A stretch of 64,000 nucleotides of DNA from Acholoe squamosa (GCA_949317995.1 OX439049.1:65089247-65153246); one strand, 5' to 3'; shown: positions 1 through 7,544, counted from the stretch's first letter. The notes: generated by a model from the letters alone, not told the origin. Translations and numbers: made by a program.

Positions 1-46
1 TAAATCATTTCAGGAAATTGCGATAAGGAAAGACTGACAGGTTTCC

Positions 47-54
47 TATAAAGG
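47..54 (+). promoter_or_regulatory. TATA-box candidate upstream of the first ORF
   Basis: TATAAAGG lies 52 bases before the ATG at 106, a plausible distance for a short 5' leader. Seen by inspection only. Confidence 0.4.
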
Positions 55-105
55 TTAAACGGGGACTAAACCATCGTTATTTGACACGACAACCTTCGAC
101 CTACT

Positions 106-729
106 ATGTCGCGTTACTCCCTGCAGCGTGTATTAGAACAACGTCACCCCGACGACACTCAAGTTCTGACATACGTGAGGGAAAGAAATGAAATTATATG
201 TTGCTCTTCAATTTGTTTCAGGTACGTGTGCAAATACTTGAAAGAATGTGTTCTTCACCGGAAAAAATTATACTTAGTTTTTTCTTCAGTGCAATCAAGT
301 TTTACATCCAAAGACAGAAAAACCTTGAGGAAAATGGTTTTGAGTCATAACTTGTCGAAATTTTCAGCGGTGGAAACCTTGGGTTATGCCCTGAAGCATG
401 GAAGAAAGGGAAAGGGCCCACTAAAAAACCCCTTCCATTTGGAAGCATTGAAAGCGGCAGAAGAGCATCACGCCAAAGAAAATCCCCGCCTACTTAACCA
501 GCGTCTTCATTTCTTCATGTCTATTTTGGAACTTCTAGCTGAGTGCTTAGAAACCAAAACTTTGTTTTCCTCCTGCCCCATATTTCACATCCCATCATCG
601 TCCCTGGATCGTTTCAGTGTAGAGGAGAAAGAAAAAGTTTGGTTTTATCTGGCTATGTGGTGCACCCAGCTTATCTCCCTTACTCACTGTTTTCACCACA
701 ATCAGCTCGCTTTACACTCAACGTCATAA
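106..729 (+). CDS. Unknown Polinton-encoded protein, 207 aa
   Basis: ATG-initiated frame of 207 codons ending in TAA, with a TATA-like box upstream. I do not recognise the family. Composition: N-terminal third rich in Cys and basic residues (ICCSSICFRYVCKYLKEC around residues 30-48), a basic middle (KHGRKGKGPLK near 98-108), and a C-terminal third with two hydrophobic, probably helical stretches (LHFFMSILELLAECL near 133-147; VWFYLAMWCTQLISL near 179-193). It sits alone, separated from the packed capsid block by the G/C-rich inverted repeat at 829-1060, so it may have its own transcription unit. It could be an accessory protein or the edge of the replication gene block. Confidence 0.5.
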   Translation: MSRYSLQRVLEQRHPDDTQVLTYVRERNEIICCSSICFRYVCKYLKECVLHRKKLYLVFSSVQSSFTSKDRKTLRKMVLSHNLSKFSAVETLGYALKHGRKGKGPLKNPFHLEALKAAEEHHAKENPRLLNQRLHFFMSILELLAECLETKTLFSSCPIFHIPSSSLDRFSVEEKEKVWFYLAMWCTQLISLTHCFHHNQLALHSTS

Positions 730-828
730 CAAATTTAAACGAACGAAGAACGATGTAACATGCTTACCTAAACAGGGGGAAGGGAATAAGAGAGATATAT
801 AGAATAGGATAGAATAGGGTAGGATAAT

Positions 829-1060
829 ATAGGGTAGGGTAGGGTAGGGTAGGGTAGGGTAGGGTAGGAAAGGGTGGGGTTGGGTTTAAAAAACTATGGG
901 GTGGGGGGGTGGGGGCACCCCTCAAGTATGGGGGGTTTGGGGCTTGTTGGCCCGGGCTGGCCGCCCAAAAAAACCCACCTAACCCACCCACCCACCCACC
1001 CACCCACCTTAACCACCTACCCACCTACCCTACCCTACCCTACCCTACCCTACCCTATAT
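829..1060. repeat. Inverted (TAGGG)n/(CCCTA)n repeat with G-rich to C-rich strand switch
   Basis: Positions 831-867 are about seven tandem AGGGT units; 1025-1057 are six to seven CCCTA units, so the two tracts are reverse complements. Between them the top strand changes from G-rich (GGGGTGGGGGGGTGGGGG near 898-915) to C-rich (repeated CCCA near 980-1010) around 950-970, giving a long imperfect hairpin. Both strands could form G-quadruplexes. It separates the first ORF from the nine-gene capsid block. The repeat is 5 nt (TAGGG), not the 6-nt TTAGGG telomere unit. Confidence 0.8.
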
Positions 1061-1063
1061 AAG
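1056..1063 (+). promoter_or_regulatory. TATA box for the capsid gene block
   Basis: TATATAAG starts at the edge of the (CCCTA)n tract and lies 94 bases before the ATG at 1150. It is the only good TATA element seen just before the compact gene block, so it may drive a long polycistronic transcript. Inference from position and motif only. Confidence 0.5.
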
Positions 1064-1149
1064 TCAACTGTATGCTTTCTAGCCTGTCATAACCTACCTG
1101 CCTTCCTACCTGCCTACCTTACTTGCTCAACACCTTTTATTTGGACGCT

Positions 1150-1779
1150 ATGGAGTTTCACCTTTCGGACGAGTTGTTATTCAAGGTCAGTGAAAAAATA
1201 TCTGAAAAAGACTACCCTCGATTAGGGGTTTACTTAGGACTTAGACTAAGTTTAATGGATTACATGGAAAAAATACCGTCTCTTCGTTCTATGGGGAGAG
1301 AAATGCTTATTTCATGGAGCAGAAAGAACGTGCGTTGCAAGTGGATGGTATTGAGACATGCATTAAGTGACATAGGTCGTTACGATCTAACTGATTATTG
1401 TAGATGGTACATGGGATATTACAACGTAGTGGACCATTGTGAAATTCCTCCAGAACAGTGGAAAGTTGATACTTTGTTCGTCAACCTGGCAGACAAGTTC
1501 GAAATGCTTGACTGGAGGAAACTGGGAACTCAACTTATATTGAGCGACCACGAGCTTAACCTGATATCCACCCCTGTTCCAGGGAAAAAAGGTGTCACAA
1601 ATCCTGTATTCGAAGTTCTAATGGTTTGGAAATATAGAGAAATATCTCATCCAAGCTGCCTAATAGCCAGTCTATACAACATGGGACTTTCTGATGTAGC
1701 TCTTTACGTGGAAGGTTTGAACAAGGGTTCTACTGGTTTAAAAGAGGACGAGGTTGCTCCTTTGGTCACTTTGGTTTAA
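1150..1779 (+). CDS. Tandem death-domain protein of the Polinton
   Basis: Start chosen at the ATG at 1150; the frame is open further up only through a TTG. The 209-aa product reads as two death-fold domains. Residues ~5-85 carry the alternating pattern of a death domain: LLFKVSEKI, then YPRLGVYLGL, then MLISWSRKN and LRHALSDIGRYDL. Residues ~105-190 match more plainly: LFVNLADKFE, DWRKLGTQLILSDHEL, VFEVLMVWK, LIASLYNMGLSDVALYV, i.e. the Trp in helix 2 and the W-K/R helix-5 pattern seen in FADD-like domains. Death domains bind other death domains in apoptosis and innate signalling (FADD, MyD88, IRAK, TNF receptors). A likely role is interference with such host signalling; this is inference. 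It is first in the capsid block, 13 bases before the ATPase gene. Confidence 0.7.
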   Translation: MEFHLSDELLFKVSEKISEKDYPRLGVYLGLRLSLMDYMEKIPSLRSMGREMLISWSRKNVRCKWMVLRHALSDIGRYDLTDYCRWYMGYYNVVDHCEIPPEQWKVDTLFVNLADKFEMLDWRKLGTQLILSDHELNLISTPVPGKKGVTNPVFEVLMVWKYREISHPSCLIASLYNMGLSDVALYVEGLNKGSTGLKEDEVAPLVTLV

Positions 1780-1792
1780 GATATCGTCCAAC

Positions 1793-2482
1793 ATGGATCA
1801 CAAGGAAAAGGAAATCATTTTTGACCCACGTCTACAAAGCCCCTTCACAATGATCATAGCTGGACCTACTTCTTGTGGAAAAAGTCAACTTGTTTTCAAG
1901 TTGATTAAAGGTGTAGACGAGCTTGTTACTCCAAAAATACACGACATATACTACTGCTACAGTCAATGGCAAGATGGATTCGACGAAATGGCGAAGTTGG
2001 GGGTTAAGTTTAACAAAGGTCTTCTTTCAGAAAACTTTTTGTTCGAGGATGAAAGAGACGTGACTAAACATGGACTGGTCGTAATAGACGATCTCATGGA
2101 TCCCGAGTACGTTCCCACCATAATGAAACTTTTCACTGTGGGCTCTCACCATCGCAGTTTAAGTGTAATTTTTGTTACTCAAAACTTGTTTTTCAACAAT
2201 CCTGCCTTCAGAACCTTGAGCTTAAATGCACACTACCTAGTTGTTTTTAAAAACCCTAGAGACATGAGTCAGATAGGGCACATAAGCAAACAGGCCTTTC
2301 CAGGACAGAAATCCTTTTTGACGGAGGTATATAACTTAGAAACCAAAGAGAAACATTCATACATCCTATTGGACTTTAAGCAGAGCACACCTAACGAGCT
2401 TAGGGTAAGAAACAGCATAACAACTCCTTGGAACACCTTGGTTTTCATTCCTCAAGCTTCAGCTTCGAAAAGAAAAAGATAG
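1793..2482 (+). CDS. A32/FtsK-HerA-type genome-packaging ATPase
   Basis: 229 aa from the ATG at 1793; the frame extends upstream only through a TTG inside the preceding gene. Walker A is GPTSCGKS (residues 24-31) and Walker B is LVVIDDLMD (95-103). A downstream HHRSLSVIFVTQNLF segment resembles the sensor strand, with the polar residues that follow, of Polinton and NCLDV packaging ATPases. The protein would pump the linear dsDNA genome into preformed capsids using ATP. Its length is normal for Polinton ATPases and all motifs are intact. The C terminus is basic (KRKR). The next gene begins 1 base after the stop. Confidence 0.93.
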   Translation: MDHKEKEIIFDPRLQSPFTMIIAGPTSCGKSQLVFKLIKGVDELVTPKIHDIYYCYSQWQDGFDEMAKLGVKFNKGLLSENFLFEDERDVTKHGLVVIDDLMDPEYVPTIMKLFTVGSHHRSLSVIFVTQNLFFNNPAFRTLSLNAHYLVVFKNPRDMSQIGHISKQAFPGQKSFLTEVYNLETKEKHSYILLDFKQSTPNELRVRNSITTPWNTLVFIPQASASKRKR

Positions 2483-2483
2483 A

Positions 2484-2849
2484 ATGGTGACCAAAAGATC
2501 TCCTTCTGGAGGAAAATTTAAAACAATAAGGAAACATTACCACTTGTTGAAACACATATCCAAGTGTTCCTCGGCAGAGTGTTCCCACATTATCAAAGGT
2601 CTCAGCGATGAGGTCATTAGGTTGATGAGTCAAATTTGCGTCAACGTAATGAACAAAAACCTGTTGCGTAACGAGTCCGACGCAGTCAAACGTTTATCAC
2701 CCTACAAGAAAGAACTCAAGTCAGTCACAAGGCACAAGGCTACCGTTAAGCAGAAGAGGAAAACCTTTGAGCAAAAGGGTGGATTTTTGGGAACCATTTT
2801 GGGCCTCGCCTCACCCCTGATAACAGGTCTCATAGGAGCACGTCGATAA
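2484..2849 (+). CDS. Small basic Polinton protein with C-terminal hydrophobic segment
   Basis: 121 aa, strongly basic (many Lys/Arg, e.g. KQKRKTFEQKGG) and ending in a glycine/leucine-rich hydrophobic stretch, GGFLGTILGLASPLITGLIG, then ARR. Similar small proteins with a KRK...KGGFL plus hydrophobic tail recur next to the ATPase and penton genes in Polintons. Adenovirus core and membrane-active minor proteins offer a loose functional analogy. Likely role: DNA-binding or membrane-active virion component (inference). ATG lies 1 base after the ATPase stop, 6 bases before the next gene. Confidence 0.7.
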   Translation: MVTKRSPSGGKFKTIRKHYHLLKHISKCSSAECSHIIKGLSDEVIRLMSQICVNVMNKNLLRNESDAVKRLSPYKKELKSVTRHKATVKQKRKTFEQKGGFLGTILGLASPLITGLIGARR

Positions 2850-2855
2850 AAAATC

Positions 2856-3521
2856 ATGTCTTATTCAAGGATGGCCCTCGTAAGGGCGGATCTTGTTCCC
2901 CGAGAAAAAAAACCTTCTTTTGTTAGTCCTTCCTCTCCTCCCCAGCCTGGACCTAGTGTTCAAGACCAGTACTACAGCACTCAACTTTTAAGAGAAGGTT
3001 TAACTCCTGATTCCAGCCTGGTTCAAGTCCTGAACCACCTTCAAAGTAAAGCACATGAGGTGCTTAACTCTCCTAACCTCAAACTGAAGGAAAAGTTAAG
3101 GCAGTACAATCAACTTATGATAAAGTCGGGAATTTTAACTAAAAAAGCCAAGGCCTTAGGACAACGTAGGGAAGGTCCCTATCCTGGTCGAGCAGTAGGA
3201 CAAGGCCCTGCAGGAGCAGCAGCAGCAGCAGCTGGGGGTGTAAACAATTCTTTAGAAGACACCGACGACGGCGACGACGATGATGACCACACTTTCACAG
3301 AGACTAGAGACGATCCACCACTTCCTGACGATTCAGACGGAGACAGTGTAGACGAGTTCAAAGGGGAGGAAGGCTTTAAACCTCGTGCAAGAGACAACAC
3401 AGAGGGTATGGACGCCGACATAAAAGAAAGAATACCTGCAAGTTACAGAACGAGGCTGAGGGGGAGCGTGACACGGCAGGCAGAGAGAAAAGGGAAATAT
3501 CGTCGGCTGTGGCTGAAGTGA
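2856..3521 (+). CDS. Unknown Polinton protein with acidic central region, 221 aa
   Basis: I do not recognise a family. The N-terminal 40 residues are Pro/Ser-rich; residues ~60-105 look helical (LNHLQSKAHEVLNSP, LKLKEKLRQYNQLMIK). They are followed by an Ala run encoded by GCA repeats (near 3216-3233), a highly acidic stretch (DTDDGDDDDD near residue 137) and a basic C terminus. The layout of helical head, disordered acidic middle and basic tail suggests a scaffold or core-associated structural protein. The stop codon overlaps the next start: TGATG at 3519-3523. Confidence 0.65.
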   Translation: MSYSRMALVRADLVPREKKPSFVSPSSPPQPGPSVQDQYYSTQLLREGLTPDSSLVQVLNHLQSKAHEVLNSPNLKLKEKLRQYNQLMIKSGILTKKAKALGQRREGPYPGRAVGQGPAGAAAAAAGGVNNSLEDTDDGDDDDDHTFTETRDDPPLPDDSDGDSVDEFKGEEGFKPRARDNTEGMDADIKERIPASYRTRLRGSVTRQAERKGKYRRLWLK

Positions 3522-4264
3522 TGTCTATGGATGACAGGGAAAAAAGGTCTCTTTCTTTTTTTGAAGAAAAGGCCGTCTTCACAGACTCTGCTAATGTTTC
3601 TCCGCTCTCTCCCAGTCAGTTACAGGCTGTGAAAATATGTACACGCTTCAAGGAAATTAGCAGATACCTGTCTAAGTATTACTTCAAGGAAGGTAGTATC
3701 TACAATATGTTTGCCTTAGAAGGTGTGAACCTGGAAAGCAACTCAGAGTTGATAGGATACTTGAACAGGACCATAAATAAACTACAGAGCATGTTGGTGA
3801 GAAAACTAAGAAACTACAGGAAAAACAACAAAGCCACCGTGTTTCACTACAACAAATACACAATGAAAAGTGTAGTTTCCTTGCCTCCTGGTGTGGTCAT
3901 GCAACTCCCAGAAAACTTAGGGAAACAATTAGGTTTTGACGGAAGTGTTTTCCTAAGTGGAAAAACACAAAGCCCCTACGTGGTAGACCTTCAGTACAAA
4001 AGTCGATGTGCTTTCGTGTACTCTGACATAGTCAAGCACAGTCTTGTGGGTGATTCTAAAGCACCCCTTCTGAGGCAAATCAACATAAATCGCTACAACG
4101 GTGACATGCAAACCATAAGTTTCCAGAACTTGATATATCTGCCAGTCACTAAAACCACCTTCAGACAGATAGGGATATACTTAAGAGACAAGACTGGGGA
4201 ACCTATACCATTTGAAAGCGGATCAGTGTCGGTGGTACTTGCCTTCAGACCTCTTCAAGGATAG
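3521..4264 (+). CDS. Minor capsid (penton-like single jelly-roll) protein
   Basis: 247 aa from the ATG at 3521, which shares its A with the preceding TGA. An upstream GTG at 3509 is in frame but is a less likely start. The C-terminal half carries the pattern typical of Polinton penton proteins: SRCAFVYSDIVKHSLVGD, then KAPLLRQININ, YLPVTKTTFRQIGIYLRDKT, and finally GEPIPFESGSVSVVLAFRP. These are the strands of a jelly-roll that forms the pentameric vertex. The N-terminal ~100 residues are helical and basic. Location between core-type genes and before the major capsid gene fits the family. Confidence 0.88.
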   Translation: MSMDDREKRSLSFFEEKAVFTDSANVSPLSPSQLQAVKICTRFKEISRYLSKYYFKEGSIYNMFALEGVNLESNSELIGYLNRTINKLQSMLVRKLRNYRKNNKATVFHYNKYTMKSVVSLPPGVVMQLPENLGKQLGFDGSVFLSGKTQSPYVVDLQYKSRCAFVYSDIVKHSLVGDSKAPLLRQININRYNGDMQTISFQNLIYLPVTKTTFRQIGIYLRDKTGEPIPFESGSVSVVLAFRPLQG

Positions 4265-4276
4265 GAGTATATTACC

Positions 4277-4747
4277 ATGCTTCACTACTATGGAACACCT
4301 CCATACCTGGCCCCTAGGGGTCAGTACGCTGAATACTACAGAAAATCACAGTTTGGGAACGGTGCTTTACCAGCGTACGGTGGCAGGGGCAGACAAAGAG
4401 GGCACGGACTTGGTTCGTTAATAGGTGGTTTACTGAGAGGAGCTGTTCCCCTCTTAAGTAAAATAGGACGCTCAGCTGCCAAATCTGCAGGCAAAGCCTT
4501 GCTTACTACAGGAGCTGGAGTCTTGTCCGACGTGGTAACAGGAAAAGGCTTCAAGAAAAGTGTAGTTAGGAGAAGTAAAGCTACAGGGAAGAACTTACTC
4601 AAAAGGGCTGCTTCTTCTGCTCAAGGATACATAAAAGGTACATCTGAACCTCCTCCAGTCAAACGACGAGCAACCGGCAAGCGCGGAGGACGTAAGGGGC
4701 AACGCGGCAGAGGCAGAGGACAAGCTAGAGGAAGGACCTTGTTCTAG
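4277..4747 (+). CDS. Basic glycine-rich Polinton core/membrane-active protein
   Basis: 156 aa. The N terminus is Tyr/Pro/Gly-rich. Residues ~42-60 form an amphipathic stretch GHGLGSLIGGLLRGAVPLL, which resembles the membrane-active helix motif seen in Polinton proteins at this position and, by analogy, adenovirus protein VI. The rest is Lys/Arg/Ala-rich, ending in repeated RG/GR (GKRGGRKGQRGRGRGQARGR), so it probably binds DNA. Likely a virion internal protein released by the viral protease; a glycine-rich site such as GHGLGS could be a cleavage point (inference). It ends 2 bases before the major capsid gene. Confidence 0.75.
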   Translation: MLHYYGTPPYLAPRGQYAEYYRKSQFGNGALPAYGGRGRQRGHGLGSLIGGLLRGAVPLLSKIGRSAAKSAGKALLTTGAGVLSDVVTGKGFKKSVVRRSKATGKNLLKRAASSAQGYIKGTSEPPPVKRRATGKRGGRKGQRGRGRGQARGRTLF

Positions 4748-4749
4748 TC

Positions 4750-6066
4750 ATGAGTCTCCTTCATCCCAAGGGTCAGGTATGTGCAGTAGGTGAACTAGAC
4801 CTACACGCCTTGCCTGTCACTCAAAAGGACATATTAAAATGTCAAAAAATAACCAAAACTACCAACAATGCCCTGACTCCACACACTGAATCATTTGACT
4901 TCACCTTCGAACCAAGCAACCTGTACACAGACCTCTCAGAAACTGAGCTGTACATGGAACTGGAAGCCGTGGCGGCAGACGGAACAACTCATCTTGCCGT
5001 AGGCATAGAAGCTGCTCCAGTCAACAACTTGGCACACGCTCTCTTTGCTTCCTGCCAGTTGCTGATAAATGGGGAGAAAGTCACCGGCAACAATGAAGAC
5101 TATGGTCTCAAGGCCTACATTTTGGACACAATTTGTTGCAACAAAGAAGACAAAGAGACTCGGTTGAAAGGGTGTCAAAAGTACATGAAAGACACCTGTG
5201 GTCACATGGAAGCCAGAGCGGGCGAAAATGCTGGATGGACGGCACGGAGAGCAGAGTTCAGTGACCGCAACAAGCATGCCTTAGTAATGAAGCCGCACCT
5301 GGATTTAATTAAACAGTGCAAGGTGCTGCCTCCGAACTGTGAAATCAAGTTCATATTCGAAAAAAATCAGCCCAATTACTACATGATGCAAGCAGCCGAT
5401 CAAAACTACTGGGTCAAAATCACCAAAGCTGAAATGACACTTCTCCAAAAATGTGTCGACGACGAGGTGGTGAAAACTCACGTCAGCAGTGTCAGGAATC
5501 CACATTGGGGCCCTTTCAACTATCACATAGCCAGGTGTAAAGTAACTAAACACACTTTGGACGGTGGCTCACAAGACTACAGTTGGACTCAACCTGACAC
5601 TACTCAGATCCCCACCAGGATAGTCTTGTGTATGATAAAGGAAACAGCAGCTGCTGGGACTAAGACAGAAAATCCTTTCAACTGCAGGCATTTCAACGTG
5701 AAGGAAATATGCGTGAGATATGACGATCAAAAGTTTGAGTTGAAGACCGACTTCGAAACAGGCAACTGCATCAGAGCCTACAGTCAAATGTTCATAGACA
5801 GTGGGCTGTCGGCTTTGGGGCAAGACTGTGGCATAACTTTGGAAGATTTCAAAGATGGATATTCCTTCTTTGTTTTCGACCTCACCCCAGACAGAGCACC
5901 TGAAGACAGTCGTATAAATCTCATCAAGCAAGGAAAGCTGGGCATTTCCCTTAGGTTTGCCGCCCCGACTACTCACGCCATATCTGCTGTCTTGTGTTCC
6001 TTCTACGACAACAACATCCAACTAACGGCTGACTGTCTTCCTGTCACAGACTACCACATGAACTGA
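4750..6066 (+). CDS. Major capsid protein (double jelly-roll), Polinton type
   Basis: 438 aa, intact. It matches the widespread invertebrate family often labelled F54H12.2-like, now understood as the Polinton major capsid protein. Seen here: an N-terminal ESFDFTFEPSNLYTDLSETEL strand region, NNLAHALFASCQLLINGE near residues 90-107, MKPHLDLIKQCKVLPPNCEI near 180, WVKITKAEMTLLQKCV near 222, NPFNCRHFNVKEICVRYDD near 307, and the near-invariant tail FFVFDLTPDRAPEDSRINLI followed by GISLRFAAPTTHA. Trimers would tile the icosahedral shell. A broken relative lies at 51772-52535 and shares the last residues DYHMN. Confidence 0.93.
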   Translation: MSLLHPKGQVCAVGELDLHALPVTQKDILKCQKITKTTNNALTPHTESFDFTFEPSNLYTDLSETELYMELEAVAADGTTHLAVGIEAAPVNNLAHALFASCQLLINGEKVTGNNEDYGLKAYILDTICCNKEDKETRLKGCQKYMKDTCGHMEARAGENAGWTARRAEFSDRNKHALVMKPHLDLIKQCKVLPPNCEIKFIFEKNQPNYYMMQAADQNYWVKITKAEMTLLQKCVDDEVVKTHVSSVRNPHWGPFNYHIARCKVTKHTLDGGSQDYSWTQPDTTQIPTRIVLCMIKETAAAGTKTENPFNCRHFNVKEICVRYDDQKFELKTDFETGNCIRAYSQMFIDSGLSALGQDCGITLEDFKDGYSFFVFDLTPDRAPEDSRINLIKQGKLGISLRFAAPTTHAISAVLCSFYDNNIQLTADCLPVTDYHMN

Positions 6067-6074
6067 GAAAAAAA

Positions 6075-6539
6075 ATGAGAACTTCAGACATAACAGGTGC
6101 ACTGGGAAACCATCCACACACAAGACGTTTCTACCTGGGAACTTTTGCCAGTAATCAATGTCCTAAAAAACCAATTCCCTCTACATGTTTCGTCAGTAAC
6201 ACAGATCCAAGCTCTAAACCTGGTCAGCACTGGGTGGCATTTTACGTTTCTCATAACGGGAATGTATTCTACTTTGATCCCTATGGCTTACCTCCGTTTA
6301 CTATATATCACCAGAGGTTCATGCAAAAGTCGTCAGATGGTCACGGGTCGTTCAGCAGAAAACAAGTGCAAAACTTTTACGCTAAAACGTGTGGAGCCCA
6401 CTGCATTAACTTCCTCATAGAAACATGTCGGACCAAGGATCCACACCACACTGTGAAAAGGTTTTCTCAGGTCCCCTTCAACTTAATGGACAAAATAGTC
6501 AGGCCCTTCCTGAGAAAAAGAGAGAAGAAGAGGCAATGA
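6075..6539 (+). CDS. Adenain-like maturation cysteine protease
   Basis: 154 aa. Catalytic residues are visible: His52 in PGQHWVAF, Asp68 in VFYFDPYG, Gln99 in the oxyanion position and Cys106 in TCGAHC. The Gln-to-Cys spacing of seven equals that of adenovirus protease. N-terminal RRFYLGTFASNQCP is also family-typical. It would cleave capsid and core precursors late in assembly. The C terminus is strongly basic (RKREKKRQ), plausibly a DNA-binding tail. The TGA stop overlaps the ATG of the next gene (ATGA at 6536-6539). A frameshifted relative lies at 51370-51767. Confidence 0.93.
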   Translation: MRTSDITGALGNHPHTRRFYLGTFASNQCPKKPIPSTCFVSNTDPSSKPGQHWVAFYVSHNGNVFYFDPYGLPPFTIYHQRFMQKSSDGHGSFSRKQVQNFYAKTCGAHCINFLIETCRTKDPHHTVKRFSQVPFNLMDKIVRPFLRKREKKRQ

Positions 6540-6850
6540 ATTTCGAGATGAGTCCAGAAGAAGTAGCAGTCAAAGCAGACGTGAGCAATCTTTTGGTGAA
6601 AGGAAAAGTTAAACGTGAACTGGACGTGATAGACGGGCTTCAGAGCACGGCGGAAGTAATAGACAAGATTCTCATCATCATGGCCGAGTTAATGGACAAA
6701 GTGGTAGCCCTGGAGGAGAACGACATAGGAAGAAAGGCCTTGAAGGATTTAATGGAGAGAATGCGGGCCTTAGAGGACCGTAGTCAAAGTCCTACTCCAG
6801 CCAAGACCGGGTGCAGTTGGTACTGCAACAAGAATTCATTTTCCATGTAA
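6536..6850 (+). CDS. Small predicted coiled-coil Polinton protein, 104 aa
   Basis: The frame is open from 6425 inside the protease gene, but the ATG at 6536, overlapping the protease stop as ATGA, gives a compact start. The product is Glu/Lys/Leu-rich with heptad-like spacing (VIDKILIIMAELMDKVVALEEN, then LKDLMERMRALED), so a coiled coil is likely. The C terminus has two Cys around Trp-Tyr (CSWYC). I do not recognise the family. It is the last gene of the block; the first clear poly(A) signal follows 77 bases later. Confidence 0.6.
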   Translation: MNFEMSPEEVAVKADVSNLLVKGKVKRELDVIDGLQSTAEVIDKILIIMAELMDKVVALEENDIGRKALKDLMERMRALEDRSQSPTPAKTGCSWYCNKNSFSM

Positions 6851-6926
6851 TATCCATGTACTCTGCTTGCAAAGCATATCTGATTATAATGATTCATACC
6901 TAGCATGTACTCTGATAGGAAGAAAA

Positions 6927-6932
6927 AATAAA
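6927..6932 (+). terminator. Poly(A) signal after the capsid block
   Basis: AATAAA 77 bases after the last stop codon. It would serve all genes from 1150 to 6850 if they are co-transcribed. Another AATAAA at 3776-3781 lies inside the penton gene. Confidence 0.55.
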
Positions 6933-6989
6933 AAGATTGAATTAAAAAACTGAGTTGTGTCTTTGTTGCATTTAATCTCATATCAAAAT

Positions 6990-7400
6990 AGTGAGTCATA
7001 AGTATTGCGTAAATTCATAGGAACATTGCATCAGAAAATGAGTCATGGTTATTGTGTAATTTCTTTCAAGGATTGCACAATACACCCTCATACGTAGGTC
7101 ATACGTTTTTGCAAGTAGGTTAGTAGGTCACTTCCGGTTTGCAAGTAGGTCAGCTCTAGGTATTGCACAATTCTTTTAATTTATGCATCTAGGTCAGGTC
7201 ACTAGGTCAAATGAAATCCAGCTCTCTGATTGGTCGAAAAAACTAGGTCATGACCTTATGACGTCACTTCCTGTCAAATCCAGCCCTCTGATTGGCTGAA
7301 ACTAGGTCACTTCCGGTCTACCAGTAGGTCATGACCTAGTTAGTAGCTAATCCATTGCGCTCAGTTTGCATGTATATACTACTGGAGGCCTCTGATTGGC
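6990..7400. promoter_or_regulatory. Dense regulatory-motif cluster at the end of the Polinton
   Basis: Within 410 bases: TGAGTCA (AP-1 type) at 6992 and 7039; C/EBP-like ATTGCGTAA at 7004, ATTGTGTAAT at 7051, ATTGCACAAT at 7072 and 7162. AGGTCA nuclear-receptor half-sites begin at 7096, 7125, 7147, 7191, 7196, 7204, 7245, 7304 and 7326. There are two perfect palindromes AGGTCATGACCT at 7245-7256 and 7326-7337, a consensus CRE TGACGTCA at 7259, and ETS-like ACTTCCGGT at 7130 and 7309. Inverted CCAAT (ATTGG) lies at 7229, 7291 and 7395. No gene follows, so it may be a terminal repeat or an enhancer. Function is inferred from motifs. Confidence 0.6.
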
Positions 7401-7544
7401 TGCATTCCGAGTTATTGATATCCTGTATTTAGCTATAGTCCTGTTCCGATACATTATATATACTACTGGTCAGTCATTTATACACTCGACACACTCCTTG
7501 AAAATAATGCACCAATCAAGTTCTCATAAGCACTGTTACTTTAG

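Larger units (their letters stand above)
1..7500 (+). mobile_element. Polinton/Maverick (adintovirus-like) element, morphogenesis half, intact genes
   Basis: Nine open reading frames on one strand, including four recognisable hallmark proteins in the order packaging ATPase, penton-like minor capsid, double-jelly-roll major capsid, adenain-like protease. This set is the signature of Polintons/Mavericks and the related adintoviruses. All frames are open, so the copy looks young or under selection. Protein-primed DNA polymerase B and the retroviral-type integrase are absent from the window and would be expected upstream of base 1. The right boundary is not precise: it lies between the last gene (6850) and about 7505, where sequence shared with the downstream duplication units begins. 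No terminal inverted repeat can be demonstrated because the left end is not in view. Confidence 0.9.

Noticed and set aside
764..1062. Open frames in the G/C-rich inverted repeat, and the TAGGG tract as a telomere
   Set aside because: Frames are low-complexity translations of the tracts; the unit is 5 nt, inverted, and flanked by viral genes, so it is not a chromosome end.
4936..6021. Several antisense frames within the major capsid gene
   Set aside because: They are shadows of the intact capsid frame with no domain of their own.
1150..6850. Bacterial operon or prophage contamination
   Set aside because: The proteins are Polinton/adintovirus hallmark types, the element is continuous with intron-bearing animal DNA, and a decayed relative lies in the same window.
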